Assembly (NCBI GenBank): GCA_965284435.1
Contig: OZ260083.1
Coordinates: 62,001-126,000, forward strand
Direction: 5' to 3'
Source: CAIYZT01 sp947461435
GTDB taxonomy: Bacteria > Pseudomonadota > Alphaproteobacteria > Rhodobacterales > Rhodobacteraceae
DNA: 64,000 nt
The position numbers were made by a program, and so were the translations under genes. Each line of letters begins with the position of its first letter. Within the stretch, counting starts at the first letter, position 1. Shown piece after piece: positions 50,760-59,693 of this stretch. The notes under the pieces were generated by a model. It did no database searches. It saw only the letters and a program-made list of their open reading frames with translations, and was not told the DNA's origin.

Positions 50760-51971
50760 ATGACCGAAGCCTTTATTTTCGATGCCGTCCGCTCGCCGCG
50801 CGGCCGGGGCCGTTCAGACGGCGCCTTGCACGAACTGACAGCCGTTGCTTTGTCGGCCAAGATCCTGAACGCGGTCCGGGACCGCAATGGGCTGAACGGG
50901 CATGCGGTTGAAGACGTGATCTGGGGCAACGTCACGCAAGTGGGCGAACAGGGGGGCTGTCTTGCCCGGTCCGCTGTTTTGGCCTCGGACCTTGACGAAA
51001 GCATTCCCGGCCTGTCCATCAACCGCTTTTGCGCCTCGGGCATGGAAGCCGTGAACATTGCCGCAAATCAGGTGCGCGGCGGCGCGGGCATGGCCTATAT
51101 CGCGGGCGGCGTGGAAATGATGGGCCGGGTGCCGATGGGCAGTGACGGCGCCGCGATTGCCGTCGATCCCAGCCTTGCCATGAAAACCTATTTCGTCCCG
51201 CAAGGCATATCTGCCGATATCATCGCCACCGAATACGGGTTTACCCGCGATATGGCCGATGCTCTGGCCGTGGAAAGCCAAAGGCGCGCGGCGGCGGCAT
51301 GGGCGGATAGACGGTTCGATCGGTCGGTCATCACCATCACCGATCAAAATGGCCTGCCCATCTTGGCCCATGACGAATACATGCGCCCCGGTACCGACAT
51401 GCAGGCCCTTGGGGCCCTGAAGGCCAGTTTCAAGGACATGGGCGAAGTGATGCCCGGTTTCGACAAGATCGCCCTGATGAAATACCCCCACCTCAGCGCC
51501 ATCAACCACATCCACCACGCCGGAAACTCCAGTGGTATCGTCGATGGCGCGGCGGCCGTCTTGATTGGCAATGCCGAGTTTGGTTTGGCCCATGGCCTTA
51601 AACCCCGGGCGCGGATCCGGGCGACCTGCAAAATTGGCACCGATCCCACGATCATGCTGACCGGCCCGGTGCCTGCCACCCAAAAGATCCTGCGCGATGC
51701 CGGAATGGCGATTTCGGATGTGGATCTGTTCGAAGTGAACGAGGCTTTCGCCAGCGTCGTGTTGCGCTTCATGCAGGCTTTCGATGTCGATCCTGCTTTG
51801 GTGAACCCCAATGGCGGATCCATTGCCATGGGCCATCCGCTGGGCGCCACGGGGGCGATCATCATCGGCACCTTGCTGGACGAGTTGGAGCGGACGGGCA
51901 AAGGCGTTGGCCTTGCAACGCTGTGCATCGCCAGCGGCATGGGGGCGGCGACGATCATCGAAAGGATCTGA
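50760..51971 (+). CDS. Acetyl-CoA C-acyltransferase (beta-ketothiolase, FadA-type)
   Basis: A 403-residue thiolase that cleaves 3-ketoacyl-CoA with free CoA. The nucleophile is Cys91 in NRFCASGMEAV; the base His is in GGSIAMGHPLGATGA and the second Cys in LCIASGMGAA. All three catalytic motifs are intact. AAGGAG is 4-6 nt upstream. It supplies the last step of the cycle; the bifunctional 53864 gene supplies hydration and the second oxidation. Confidence 0.94.
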   Translation: MTEAFIFDAVRSPRGRGRSDGALHELTAVALSAKILNAVRDRNGLNGHAVEDVIWGNVTQVGEQGGCLARSAVLASDLDESIPGLSINRFCASGMEAVNIAANQVRGGAGMAYIAGGVEMMGRVPMGSDGAAIAVDPSLAMKTYFVPQGISADIIATEYGFTRDMADALAVESQRRAAAAWADRRFDRSVITITDQNGLPILAHDEYMRPGTDMQALGALKASFKDMGEVMPGFDKIALMKYPHLSAINHIHHAGNSSGIVDGAAAVLIGNAEFGLAHGLKPRARIRATCKIGTDPTIMLTGPVPATQKILRDAGMAISDVDLFEVNEAFASVVLRFMQAFDVDPALVNPNGGSIAMGHPLGATGAIIIGTLLDELERTGKGVGLATLCIASGMGAATIIERI

Positions 51972-51972
51972 C

Positions 51973-52404
51973 ATGGTCGGCGCGGCGTTTCAGGGCATCG
52001 GGGACAAGCTGACAGCAGCACTGCTGTCAGGCGACTTTGCGCTTTACCGAACCTTGGTCGCCTTGCCGCTGACGATCACACCCCGCACGGGGGAAACCTA
52101 TGTGATCGCCGACGAAGCGGCCCTGAAACTGGATTTCGATTTGTACCACACGGTCCTCCGCGTGAACGGCGTGACAGACATTTTCCGCGACGTGGTGGAG
52201 ACGACGCAGGTCAGTGCCCACGACGCCGAGATCAAGGTGATGACCCATATTTTGGAACATGCAAACCGGGTTGCCGACCCGTTCGTGACAAGGTTCTTCT
52301 TGGGCGATGTGGGCGGCCAGTGGGTGATCCGCGAAATCGAAAGTTCGCCAGAGCACATAAATTGGACATTGGGAAAGACCTCGCCGGGTTTTGGCTGGGT
52401 CTAG
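51973..52404 (+). CDS. NTF2-like hypothetical protein
   Basis: A 143-residue soluble protein that looks like a SnoaL/NTF2-type cone: helices at the N-terminus (FALYRTLVALPLTI), then strands such as IKVMTHILEHANRVADPF and VTRFFLGDVGGQWVIREI. No catalytic residues are obvious. It starts one nucleotide after the thiolase stop and is 15 nt before the first cupin, so belongs to the operon. Function unknown. Confidence 0.7.
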   Translation: MVGAAFQGIGDKLTAALLSGDFALYRTLVALPLTITPRTGETYVIADEAALKLDFDLYHTVLRVNGVTDIFRDVVETTQVSAHDAEIKVMTHILEHANRVADPFVTRFFLGDVGGQWVIREIESSPEHINWTLGKTSPGFGWV

Positions 52405-52419
52405 GGAAAGGAATGCGCC

Positions 52420-52890
52420 GTGCCCAAACTTGATCTTTTCAATGTCCCGGTCAAAACCGGGTCGATCTATCCCGCGCCCTATGCCGCGATGATGGCGGGG
52501 CGGTCCAGCCTGCGCTTGGGCGAGGCCGGGGGGCTGACGCAGTTCGGCGCAAATCTGGTACGACTGGAGCCGGGGGCGCTCAGCAGCCTGCGCCATGCGC
52601 ATCAATTCGAAGACGAATTCGTCATGATGACCGAAGGCGAATTGATCTTGATCGAGGACGAGGGCGAAACGGTAATGCGGGTCGGCGATGTTGCGGCCTT
52701 TCCGGCAGGCACGGGCAATGGCCATCATTTCATCAACCGCTCGGGCGTCGCGGCCAGCTTTCTGGTCGTGGGCACCAAGGCCAAGCGCGAGGTGGCGACC
52801 TATTCCGATGTCGATTTGCGCATCGAGATGGAAGAGGGCCGCGCGCGGTTCACCTACAAGGACGGCACGGATTTTGCGGGGCCGCGATGA
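52420..52890 (+). CDS. Single-domain cupin protein
   Basis: A 156-residue cupin. The first motif has H59-A-H61 and E66 (the HxHx4E form), and the second ends FPAGTGNGHHFINRS, giving a full metal-binding set of three His and one Glu. The signature GGLTQFGANLVRLEPGA precedes it and recurs in the next gene. The GTG at 52420 follows AAAGGA. The metal and reaction (dioxygenase, isomerase or binding) are unknown. It overlaps the two-cupin gene by 4 nt. Confidence 0.85.
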   Translation: MPKLDLFNVPVKTGSIYPAPYAAMMAGRSSLRLGEAGGLTQFGANLVRLEPGALSSLRHAHQFEDEFVMMTEGELILIEDEGETVMRVGDVAAFPAGTGNGHHFINRSGVAASFLVVGTKAKREVATYSDVDLRIEMEEGRARFTYKDGTDFAGPR

Positions 52891-53867
52891 TCATTGATCC
52901 CAATCAGGTTCCAACCTCCGGTCAGGGCGGTCTGCGGACCGACCATCTTTCTGCCGTTCCGGGGGGGCTGACGCAATTCGGGGCTTATCTTGATACGCTG
53001 CAACCCGGCGCGTGGTCATCCAAACGGCATTGGCACAGCGCCGAGGATGAGTTCATCTTGGTGCTGGACGGCGTGGTGACCCTGCGCGATGACGCCGGCA
53101 TGACGGATCTGATGCCGGGCGACGCCGTCTGCTGGCGGCACGGCAATCCGAATGCACATCATCTGACCAACCGCAGTGCGATGCCCTGCCGCTATTTGAT
53201 TGTGGGCAGCCGCGCCGCAAATGACATCTGCCATTATCCCGACGACGGCACGCGGCAGGTGAACGGCGACACGCAGTGGAGCATACAGGACAAGGAAGAC
53301 AAGGTGCTGCGCGGCGGCGACTTGCCGCCAGAATTGCAGGGCCTTCCGCCCCGCTGGGGCGCAGCCTTTGATGGCACCGCGCGGCCGACTGTGCTGCGCA
53401 AGGGCACCGTCACAGGCGTGGATGGCAGCGGCTATCCGCAAGGGTTCAATCAGCTTGGCGCCTATCAGGCCTATCCGCTGTCCGACGAAGGGGGGCTGAC
53501 ACAATTTGGCGCCTTTACCGAACATCTGATGCCCGGCAGCCAATCAAGCCAACGTCACTGGCACGAGGAGGAAGACGAATTCCTGTATGTGCTGGAAGGC
53601 GAGGTCACTGTTGTCGAAGACGACGGTGAACATGTTCTTACGTCAGGCATGTCGGCCTGCTGGCCCAAAGGCGTGGCCAATGCCCATTGCCTGCGCAACC
53701 GTTCCAGCAGCCCCGTTTTCTACTTTGTCGTCGGCACGCGTCTGGAAAACGAACGCTGCCATTACCCTGATATCGACCTGCAGTATTCACGCAAGGGCGG
53801 GGTGCGCACCATGTCCCACAAGGACGGAACCCCCTATCCCGGCTGGCCCAAAGGAGCACCTGAATGA
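52887..53867 (+). CDS. Two-domain (bicupin) protein
   Basis: A 326-residue protein made of two cupins in tandem, each repeating the GGLTQFGA lead-in of the preceding gene. Domain 1 has KRHWHSAEDEF and GNPNAHHLTNRS; domain 2 has QRHWHEEEDEF and GVANAHCLRNRS. Both keep the three-His, one-Glu metal site (HxHx4E and the later His). This is a fused duplicate of the single cupin next door. The stop overlaps the hydratase/dehydrogenase ATG (ATGA). Confidence 0.87.
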   Translation: MIIDPNQVPTSGQGGLRTDHLSAVPGGLTQFGAYLDTLQPGAWSSKRHWHSAEDEFILVLDGVVTLRDDAGMTDLMPGDAVCWRHGNPNAHHLTNRSAMPCRYLIVGSRAANDICHYPDDGTRQVNGDTQWSIQDKEDKVLRGGDLPPELQGLPPRWGAAFDGTARPTVLRKGTVTGVDGSGYPQGFNQLGAYQAYPLSDEGGLTQFGAFTEHLMPGSQSSQRHWHEEEDEFLYVLEGEVTVVEDDGEHVLTSGMSACWPKGVANAHCLRNRSSSPVFYFVVGTRLENERCHYPDIDLQYSRKGGVRTMSHKDGTPYPGWPKGAPE

Positions 53868-56047
53868 GCGATTTTACCCTGTCGAAAGATGCCGACGGCG
53901 TCGCCACGATCACTTGGGACGTGGCGGCCAAGTCGATGAACGTCATGTCGACGCAGGCCTTTTTCGACCTGAACGGATTGATTGATGCCTGCCTTGCCGA
54001 TGGCGCGGTGAAAGGCGTGATCATCACCTCGGCGAAAAAGGATTTTGCAGGCGGGATGGATCTGAACGTCATCGCCCAGATGCGGGCGGGCGGTTCTGCG
54101 GCGATTTTTGACGGCGTGATGGGGATGCACAAGATCCTGCGCAAAATCGAACTGGCCGGCATGGACCCCAAGACGAAAAAAGGCGGAAAACCCATTGTCG
54201 CGGCCCTGCCCGGCACGGCCTTGGGCATCGGGCTTGAACTGCCCTTGTCTTGCCACCGGATCATCGCCGCGGACAATCCCCGCGCCAAGATCGGGCTGCC
54301 TGAAATTCTGGTGGGCATCTTCCCGGGCGCGGGCGGAACCACCCGTCTGGTGCGCAAACTCGGCGCGCTGGGGGCCGCGCCCTTTTTGCTGGAAGGCAAA
54401 CTGTCCAGCCCAAAAGAGGCCAAGGCCGCAGGGCTGATCGACGAGGTGGTGGAACCAGATCACCTTTTGACGCGGGCCAAGGAATGGATCTTGGCCGCCA
54501 AAGACGCCGATCTGGTGAAGGTCTGGGATGACAAAAGCTACAAGATGCCGGGCGGAACGCCCTATCACCCTGCTGGTTTCATGACCTTCGTTGGCGCCAA
54601 TGCCATGGTCTTGGGCAAAACCATGGGTGTCTATCCGGCGGCCAAGGCGCTGTTGGGGGCCGTCTACGAAGGGGCCCTTGTGCCCTTTGACGTGGCTTTG
54701 AAGATTGAAGCGCGGCAGTTCACCTCGGTTTTGATGAACCCGTCCTCGACCGCGATGATCCGCAGCCTGTTCATCAACAAGGAAGCGCTGGAAAAAGGCG
54801 CGAACCGGCCCAACGTCGCCGATCAAACGGTCAAGAAACTGGGGGTGATCGGGGCGGGCATGATGGGCGCGGGAATTGCTTATGTCAGCGCCAATGCCGG
54901 GATCGACGTGGTCTTGATCGACAGCACCGCCGAGGCTGCGGACCGGGGCCGCGCCCATTCGGAAGCCTTGCTTGACAAGGGGATCAAGCGCGGAAAGGTA
55001 ACGCCCGAAACAAAGGCTGCCGTTCTGGGCCGTATCATGGCAACAACCGATTATGCCGCCCTTTCAGGCTGCGATCTGGTGGTCGAAGCCGTCTTTGAAG
55101 ATCCCAAGGTGAAGGCGGAGGTCACCGCAAAGGTCGAGGCGGCAGTCGGCGCGGACTGCGTCTTTGCCACCAACACCTCGACGCTTCCGATTTCGAATCT
55201 GGCCAAGGCCAGTCAGCGCCCCGATCAGTTCATCGGCATCCATTTCTTTTCGCCCGTGGACAAGATGGCCTTGGTCGAAATCATTCGCGGCAAGCAAACC
55301 GGTGACCGCGCCGTGGCCAAGGCGTTGGATTTCGTGCGCCAAATTCGCAAAACCCCCATTGTCGTCAACGATGCGCGCTTCTTTTATGCCAACCGCTGCA
55401 TCATTCCCTATATCAACGAAGGGATCCGGATGCTGGCCGAAGGCGTCGAACCTGCGCTGATCGAAAACGCGGCCAAACTGGTGGGTATGCCCTTGGGTCC
55501 GCTGCAATTGGTCGATGAAACCTCGATCGATCTGGGGGTCAAGATCGCCAAGGCAACCAAGGCCGCGATGGGGGCTGATTATCCTGATGACGCCGTTGAT
55601 GCGGTGTTGTTCTGGATGGCCGATCAGGGGCGGCTTGGCAAAAAGTCGACCAGCGGATTTTACGCCTATTCGGACAAGGGCGAACGACTTGGCCTTTGGG
55701 AGGGGCTGGCCGCGCGCTTTCACCGCGCCCCGGCGCAGCCTGATCTGGTCACCGTCCAACACCGCCTTTTGATGGCTCAGGTCCTCGAAGCGGTGCGCGC
55801 TTTTGAAGAGGGCGTGCTCACCGACATTCGCGAAGGGGATGTCGGGGCCATTTTGGGGTGGGGCTTTGCGCCTTGGTCCGGCGGCCCCTTCGGCTGGTTG
55901 GATATTCTGGGCGCAGCCCGCGCCATTGATATTTGCGCGGGTTTGCAAGACTCCTTCGGCGCAAGATTTGCCGCACCTGCCTTGCTGCGGGACATGGCGG
56001 CAAAAGGCACCCCCTTTTACCCCGCCCCAAAAGCTCAGGCGGCCTGA
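53864..56047 (+). CDS. Bifunctional enoyl-CoA hydratase / 3-hydroxyacyl-CoA dehydrogenase (FadB/FadJ-type)
   Basis: A 727-residue trifunctional-type alpha subunit. The N-terminal crotonase domain carries KPIVAALPGTALGIGLELP and LPEILVGIFPGAGGTTRLV; after a linker the NAD-binding GVIGAGMMGAG is at 327-337, then HFFSPVDKMALVEI with the catalytic His, NDARFFYANRCIIPYI, and a second C-terminal domain. Together with the thiolase and acyl-CoA dehydrogenase it completes the beta-oxidation cycle. The 3' end overlaps the convergent sulfotransferase by 13 nt. Confidence 0.94.
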   Translation: MSDFTLSKDADGVATITWDVAAKSMNVMSTQAFFDLNGLIDACLADGAVKGVIITSAKKDFAGGMDLNVIAQMRAGGSAAIFDGVMGMHKILRKIELAGMDPKTKKGGKPIVAALPGTALGIGLELPLSCHRIIAADNPRAKIGLPEILVGIFPGAGGTTRLVRKLGALGAAPFLLEGKLSSPKEAKAAGLIDEVVEPDHLLTRAKEWILAAKDADLVKVWDDKSYKMPGGTPYHPAGFMTFVGANAMVLGKTMGVYPAAKALLGAVYEGALVPFDVALKIEARQFTSVLMNPSSTAMIRSLFINKEALEKGANRPNVADQTVKKLGVIGAGMMGAGIAYVSANAGIDVVLIDSTAEAADRGRAHSEALLDKGIKRGKVTPETKAAVLGRIMATTDYAALSGCDLVVEAVFEDPKVKAEVTAKVEAAVGADCVFATNTSTLPISNLAKASQRPDQFIGIHFFSPVDKMALVEIIRGKQTGDRAVAKALDFVRQIRKTPIVVNDARFFYANRCIIPYINEGIRMLAEGVEPALIENAAKLVGMPLGPLQLVDETSIDLGVKIAKATKAAMGADYPDDAVDAVLFWMADQGRLGKKSTSGFYAYSDKGERLGLWEGLAARFHRAPAQPDLVTVQHRLLMAQVLEAVRAFEEGVLTDIREGDVGAILGWGFAPWSGGPFGWLDILGAARAIDICAGLQDSFGARFAAPALLRDMAAKGTPFYPAPKAQAA

Positions 56048-56697
56048 GGGTCGAAGTGATAGCCAAAGCGCGCAATGTCTTCGGCGCAAACCTTGGCCAG
56101 CAAATCGGCGCTGGCCGAGGTATAATAGCGCCGATAATCCTGCGCCCGGTCCGATGTATTGGCGCGCGCGATCGGACCAAGCGCAAAACCCAAGTGCGCC
56201 TCCAGCGGGGCAAGATCGTCTTTCAGATGCTCAAGCCGCACATAGGCTGATGCCCGCTCTTTCCCGGCGGCATCGCGCAAATAGGCAGGCGCAGGCCAAA
56301 GGCGGAAAGCGGTTTGCGTTTGGGGATGGGCCAGAAATCCGGCGAAATCATGGGTTTTGGCCAATCCGACAGCAGGATGGGCAAAGTTTTGCGCGCGCAG
56401 CCAATGATAATAGCTGACCGCGCGATCCCAAGGATTGCGCACCAGCGTGAAGGTGAAAAACGCAGCGGTTTCCTGCGGCGTCACCAGACCCTGAATATCG
56501 CACAGTGTTGAATGCTTCCACAGCCGCCCCGCCGTCTTGATACCGTGAAGACGCCCCTTGCGGGCCCGGGCCTTGGGTGTATCGCCAATCAGGATATCAT
56601 CCTTCATCGCCCGCGCTTCCAGCGCCAGCATCAAGGCGGTGCCACCCGTCTTCGGGATGTGAACAAAGATGTACTGGCGCCCGCGCGAGATGATCAT
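56035..56697 (-). CDS. Sulfotransferase family protein
   Basis: A 220-residue protein with PAPS-binding sequences: the 5'-phosphosulfate loop PKTGGTAL at 15-22 (preceded by a typical strand YIFVHI) and the 3'-phosphate motif RNPWDRAVSYYHW. The catalytic base is not identified. ATG 56697 is preceded by GGGG about 6 nt away. Acceptors may be sugars, glycans or lipids. It is the last gene of the proC operon, separated by 82 nt from the dehydrogenase. Confidence 0.82.
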   Translation of the reverse strand: MIISRGRQYIFVHIPKTGGTALMLALEARAMKDDILIGDTPKARARKGRLHGIKTAGRLWKHSTLCDIQGLVTPQETAAFFTFTLVRNPWDRAVSYYHWLRAQNFAHPAVGLAKTHDFAGFLAHPQTQTAFRLWPAPAYLRDAAGKERASAYVRLEHLKDDLAPLEAHLGFALGPIARANTSDRAQDYRRYYTSASADLLAKVCAEDIARFGYHFDPQAA

Positions 56698-56779
56698 GCC
56701 CTGCCCCCTGTCCCCACCCCGAAAGCGGCCACGGCCCTTGCCCGCCGCTTCCGGCCTGCAAGGTCCGCTTGGCCCATCG

Positions 56780-57730
56780 TCAGACCGCGTTGGGCAAAGG
56801 GCGGCCCTCGCTCCATGCCACAAGATTGGCCACGGCCATCAACCCCATGTTCTCGCGCACCTCCAAGGCGGCGGTTCCAAGATGCGGCAACAACGTGACA
56901 TTTTCCATCGTCAGAAATTCTGCCGGAACCTTGGGTTCGAATTCATACACATCCAGCCCCGCCCCCGCGATCTGCCCGCTTTGCAAGGCCGCGATCAACG
57001 CGGTCTCGTCCACGACATCCCCGCGTGAGATATTGATAAACAGGGCATCCTTGCGCATCTGGCCAAAGGCATCCGCATTCAAAAGATGGTGGGTTTGCGT
57101 CGATCCGGGCACGGCGACAACCACGATATCGGCCTTCAGTGCCTCTGCCATGGTCACCTGACGCGCGGGCACACCCGGATCCGGCACGGCCGAGCGGTTG
57201 TGGAACAGCACCTGCATGCCAAAGCCATAGTGGCACCGGCGGGCAATGGCCTTGCCGATGCGCCCCATGCCAATGATGCCCACGGTGCGGCCCGTAACAT
57301 GCATGCCCAGCATCTGCACCGGTCCCCAGCCGGTCCACGCGCCCCGGCGCAAAACACGCTCTCCCTCACCCGCCCGCCGCGCCGTCATCAAGATCAGCGT
57401 CAGCGCAATATCGGCGGTGGCATCGGTCACCGCGCCCGGCGTGTTGGTGACAGCGACGCCCCGCGCCTTGGCGGCCACCGCATCGATATGGTTGTATCCC
57501 ACCCCGAAATTGGCCAGAATTCCCGCCCGCGGGGTCGGGACATCGGCAAAAACATCCGGCTGAAACCGGTCGCCAAGGGTGGGCAAAACCGCATCATAAT
57601 CGCGCAATGCCGCCCGAAGTTCGGCGGCATCCAGAACCTCGGTCCGGTCGCGCAAGGTCACATCAAATCGCGCACGGGCGGCCTCCAGAACGCGGTCTGG
57701 CAGGCGGCGGGTGATCAGAAGCTTCTTCAA
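56780..57730 (-). CDS. D-isomer-specific 2-hydroxyacid dehydrogenase (glyoxylate/hydroxypyruvate reductase type)
   Basis: A 316-residue NAD(P)-dependent reductase. The dinucleotide fold is GIIGMGRIGKA; the catalytic Arg is in SRGDVVDE, the Glu in DVYEFEP and the His in LLPHLGTA. The closest usual activity is glyoxylate or hydroxypyruvate reduction. The start overlaps the tRNA-binding-protein stop (ATGA). It shares the proC operon. Confidence 0.9.
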   Translation of the reverse strand: MKKLLITRRLPDRVLEAARARFDVTLRDRTEVLDAAELRAALRDYDAVLPTLGDRFQPDVFADVPTPRAGILANFGVGYNHIDAVAAKARGVAVTNTPGAVTDATADIALTLILMTARRAGEGERVLRRGAWTGWGPVQMLGMHVTGRTVGIIGMGRIGKAIARRCHYGFGMQVLFHNRSAVPDPGVPARQVTMAEALKADIVVVAVPGSTQTHHLLNADAFGQMRKDALFINISRGDVVDETALIAALQSGQIAGAGLDVYEFEPKVPAEFLTMENVTLLPHLGTAALEVRENMGLMAVANLVAWSEGRPLPNAV

Positions 57731-58059
57731 AACAGTTTTCCTCCCAAGGGAACCTCATGGCCGGGGCCGATCAACACAACCTCACCCGCGGCATCGGGCA
57801 GGCCAAGCACCAGAACCTCTGACAAAACCTTCCCAATCTGGCGCGGCGGAAAGTTGACCACCGCCAGAACCTGTCGGCCCAGCAAACCCTCGGGCGTATA
57901 ATGCGCCGTGATCTGGGCAGAGGATTTTTTCACCCCAAGGTCACCGCCAAAATCCACCCAAAGCTTGATCGCAGGTTTGCGCGCTTCGGGAAAGGGTTCG
58001 GCCTGCACGATGCGGCCCACCCGAATATCAACCTTTGCAAAGTCATCATATCCGATCAT
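57727..58059 (-). CDS. CsaA-like tRNA-binding protein
   Basis: A 110-residue single EMAP/OB-fold protein. The pattern DIRVGRIVQAEPFPEARKPAIKL, then AVVNFPPRQIGKVLSEVLVLGLPD matches the C-terminal tRNA-binding domain of MetRS and the stand-alone CsaA protein. Members bind tRNA or act as secretion chaperones. Its ATG overlaps the proC stop (ATGA) and its stop overlaps the following dehydrogenase start. Confidence 0.88.
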   Translation of the reverse strand: MIGYDDFAKVDIRVGRIVQAEPFPEARKPAIKLWVDFGGDLGVKKSSAQITAHYTPEGLLGRQVLAVVNFPPRQIGKVLSEVLVLGLPDAAGEVVLIGPGHEVPLGGKLF

Positions 58060-58868
58060 TTCGAAAGCTCGCGCCCACGTTCGGTCGCGGCGGCCACGGC
58101 GCGCGCCAAAAGGGGCGGCATGCCGCTGTCGCTGTCCATCAAATGCGCCAGCGCTGCCGCCGTCGTCCCCCCCGGCGAGGTGACGTTGATCCGCAGCTGC
58201 GCCGCCGTGTCGGAGGAGCGAAACGCAAGCTCCCCCGCGCCGCACACCGTCGCGCGGGCCAATTTCATGGACACCTCGGCGGACAGGCCCTGCGCCACGC
58301 CGGCCTGCGCCATGGCTTCGATCAGATGGAACACATAGGCCGGACCCGAACCTGATACCCCCGTCACCGCATCAATCTGCGCTTCATTGTCCAGACGAAC
58401 CACCTCGCCCACCGCCGCCATCAAGGCCTCGGCCAGCGCCAATCCATCGGCCCCGGCATGGGCATTGCCCACGATCCCGGTGATCCCCCGGCCCACCATG
58501 GCCGGTGTGTTCGGCATCGTCCGCACAATGGGGGTGCGCGCGCCAAACACCTCTTCAAAGGTCGCAATCGACGTGCCAGCCGCAATGGAGACAACCAGCG
58601 TGGCGCCATTCCCCAAAGCCTGAAGACTGGGCAGCGCCGCCCCCATCATCTGCGGCTTGACCGCCAACAACGCCACAGCCGGCGCCGGCGGCACGCCCTT
58701 GTTCAGATGCACCCCCGCTGCGACAAGCCAGTCACTTGGGTTCGGCTCCAGCACCCAAACCGATCGGGGCGGCAATCCCGCAGCAATCCAACCCGCCAAA
58801 AGCGCCGACCCCATCTTGCCGCATCCCAAAAGCACAAGGCCCTTTTGGGCCACCTGTTCCAAAGCCAT
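58056..58868 (-). CDS. proC: Pyrroline-5-carboxylate reductase
   Basis: A 270-residue enzyme that makes proline from pyrroline-5-carboxylate with NAD(P)H. The N-terminal Rossmann motif is LLGCGKMGSALLAG, LAVKPQM is the NADP-loop strand, and TGVSGSGPAYVFHLIEA with GGTTAAALA forms the C-terminal dimerisation/active region. Length is normal. ATG 58868 opens the transcription unit; ybjN precedes it by 70 nt. Confidence 0.95.
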   Translation of the reverse strand: MALEQVAQKGLVLLGCGKMGSALLAGWIAAGLPPRSVWVLEPNPSDWLVAAGVHLNKGVPPAPAVALLAVKPQMMGAALPSLQALGNGATLVVSIAAGTSIATFEEVFGARTPIVRTMPNTPAMVGRGITGIVGNAHAGADGLALAEALMAAVGEVVRLDNEAQIDAVTGVSGSGPAYVFHLIEAMAQAGVAQGLSAEVSMKLARATVCGAGELAFRSSDTAAQLRINVTSPGGTTAAALAHLMDSDSGMPPLLARAVAAATERGRELSK

Positions 58869-58938
58869 TCAGCCGCCTCCTGATTTGGGGGCAGGTTAGG
58901 CGCGGCGCGGCGCAGCTTCAACACTGGAATTGGCCCCT

Positions 58939-59442
58939 TCAGGCGCGGCCATAGGCCTCGGCGATGGCGACATGCATGGCATCCGCCGGGGATTTGTCTC
59001 CCCAGCAGACCATTTGAAACGCGGGATAAAAACGTTCTGCCGCCAAAACCGCAGACGAAATCAGGCGGTCAATCTGGTGCGGGCTGGCAAATTGGCCCCC
59101 CGCAAGGCACAAACCATAGCGCCAGACCATCAGCTTTTGTTCGTCCCAGTAGGTGAAAGCGCCGGTCCACACCATGTCGTTACAGCGGTTCAGCACATCA
59201 AAAAGGTTTGCACGCCGATCCAACGGCGGATCCATTTCAAACGTGCAAATCAGGCGCAGGGTTTCGTCTTGGGGTGACCATGCCAGCGTTAACGAGTATG
59301 TCCGCCATTGGCCTTCTACCGCCATGGCGATTTGGTCTTCGGTCACGCGGTCAAATTCCCATGCGTGCTCGGTCGCCAAAGTTTCAACGATATCAATGGG
59401 ATGAAGGTCATCTTCGCTAAGATAGTCTTCCGAAAGCCCCAT
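58939..59442 (-). CDS. YbjN-domain protein
   Basis: A 167-residue YbjN-family protein (also similar to type III secretion chaperone-like folds). It opens with DDLHPIDIVETLATEHAWEFDRV and includes EDQIAMAVEGQWRTYSLTLAW, LRLICTFEMDPP and VLNRCNDMVWTGAFTYW. The biological role is unclear; E. coli YbjN affects stress and motility. Start ATG 59442 is preferred because GAGG lies 6 nt before it (an ATG at 59454 is in frame). Next gene is proC. Confidence 0.85.
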   Translation of the reverse strand: MGLSEDYLSEDDLHPIDIVETLATEHAWEFDRVTEDQIAMAVEGQWRTYSLTLAWSPQDETLRLICTFEMDPPLDRRANLFDVLNRCNDMVWTGAFTYWDEQKLMVWRYGLCLAGGQFASPHQIDRLISSAVLAAERFYPAFQMVCWGDKSPADAMHVAIAEAYGRA

Positions 59443-59588
59443 AACCAACCTCATAATAAAGCCGAACGATGACCAAAGGCCACTATCGGCTGGGGTGTTG
59501 GGCAACAAACAGTGGAACCCGCACCGCTTCTTACTAGATATGGTGTGCGCAAACCGAAAGCCTGTAAAGCAATTTGTTGGGAAATCTT

Positions 59589-59640
59589 CTGTGGACAAGT
59601 GCCGCCTTCGGCGTAAACCCCGCCCCCGGACTTGCCACAG
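59589..59640 (+). promoter_or_regulatory. Extended dyad upstream of the mscS-type gene
   Basis: CTGTGGACAAGT (59589-59600) and ACTTGCCACAG (59630-59640) pair with one missing T, around a short inner stem near 59601-59613. It is 53 bp before the mscS-type ATG, so it could be an operator or an mRNA leader structure. No known motif is matched with confidence. Confidence 0.4.
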
Positions 59641-59693
59641 GTCCGCATTTTCGCCACAGCTAAACACAACTCAGGGGGCCAACGGGGGCTGGA

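Noticed and set aside
59580..59660. DnaA boxes or a replication origin
   Set aside because: TGTGGACAA resembles a DnaA box with mismatches, but there is no AT-rich unwinding region, no cluster of boxes and no dnaA or parAB genes.
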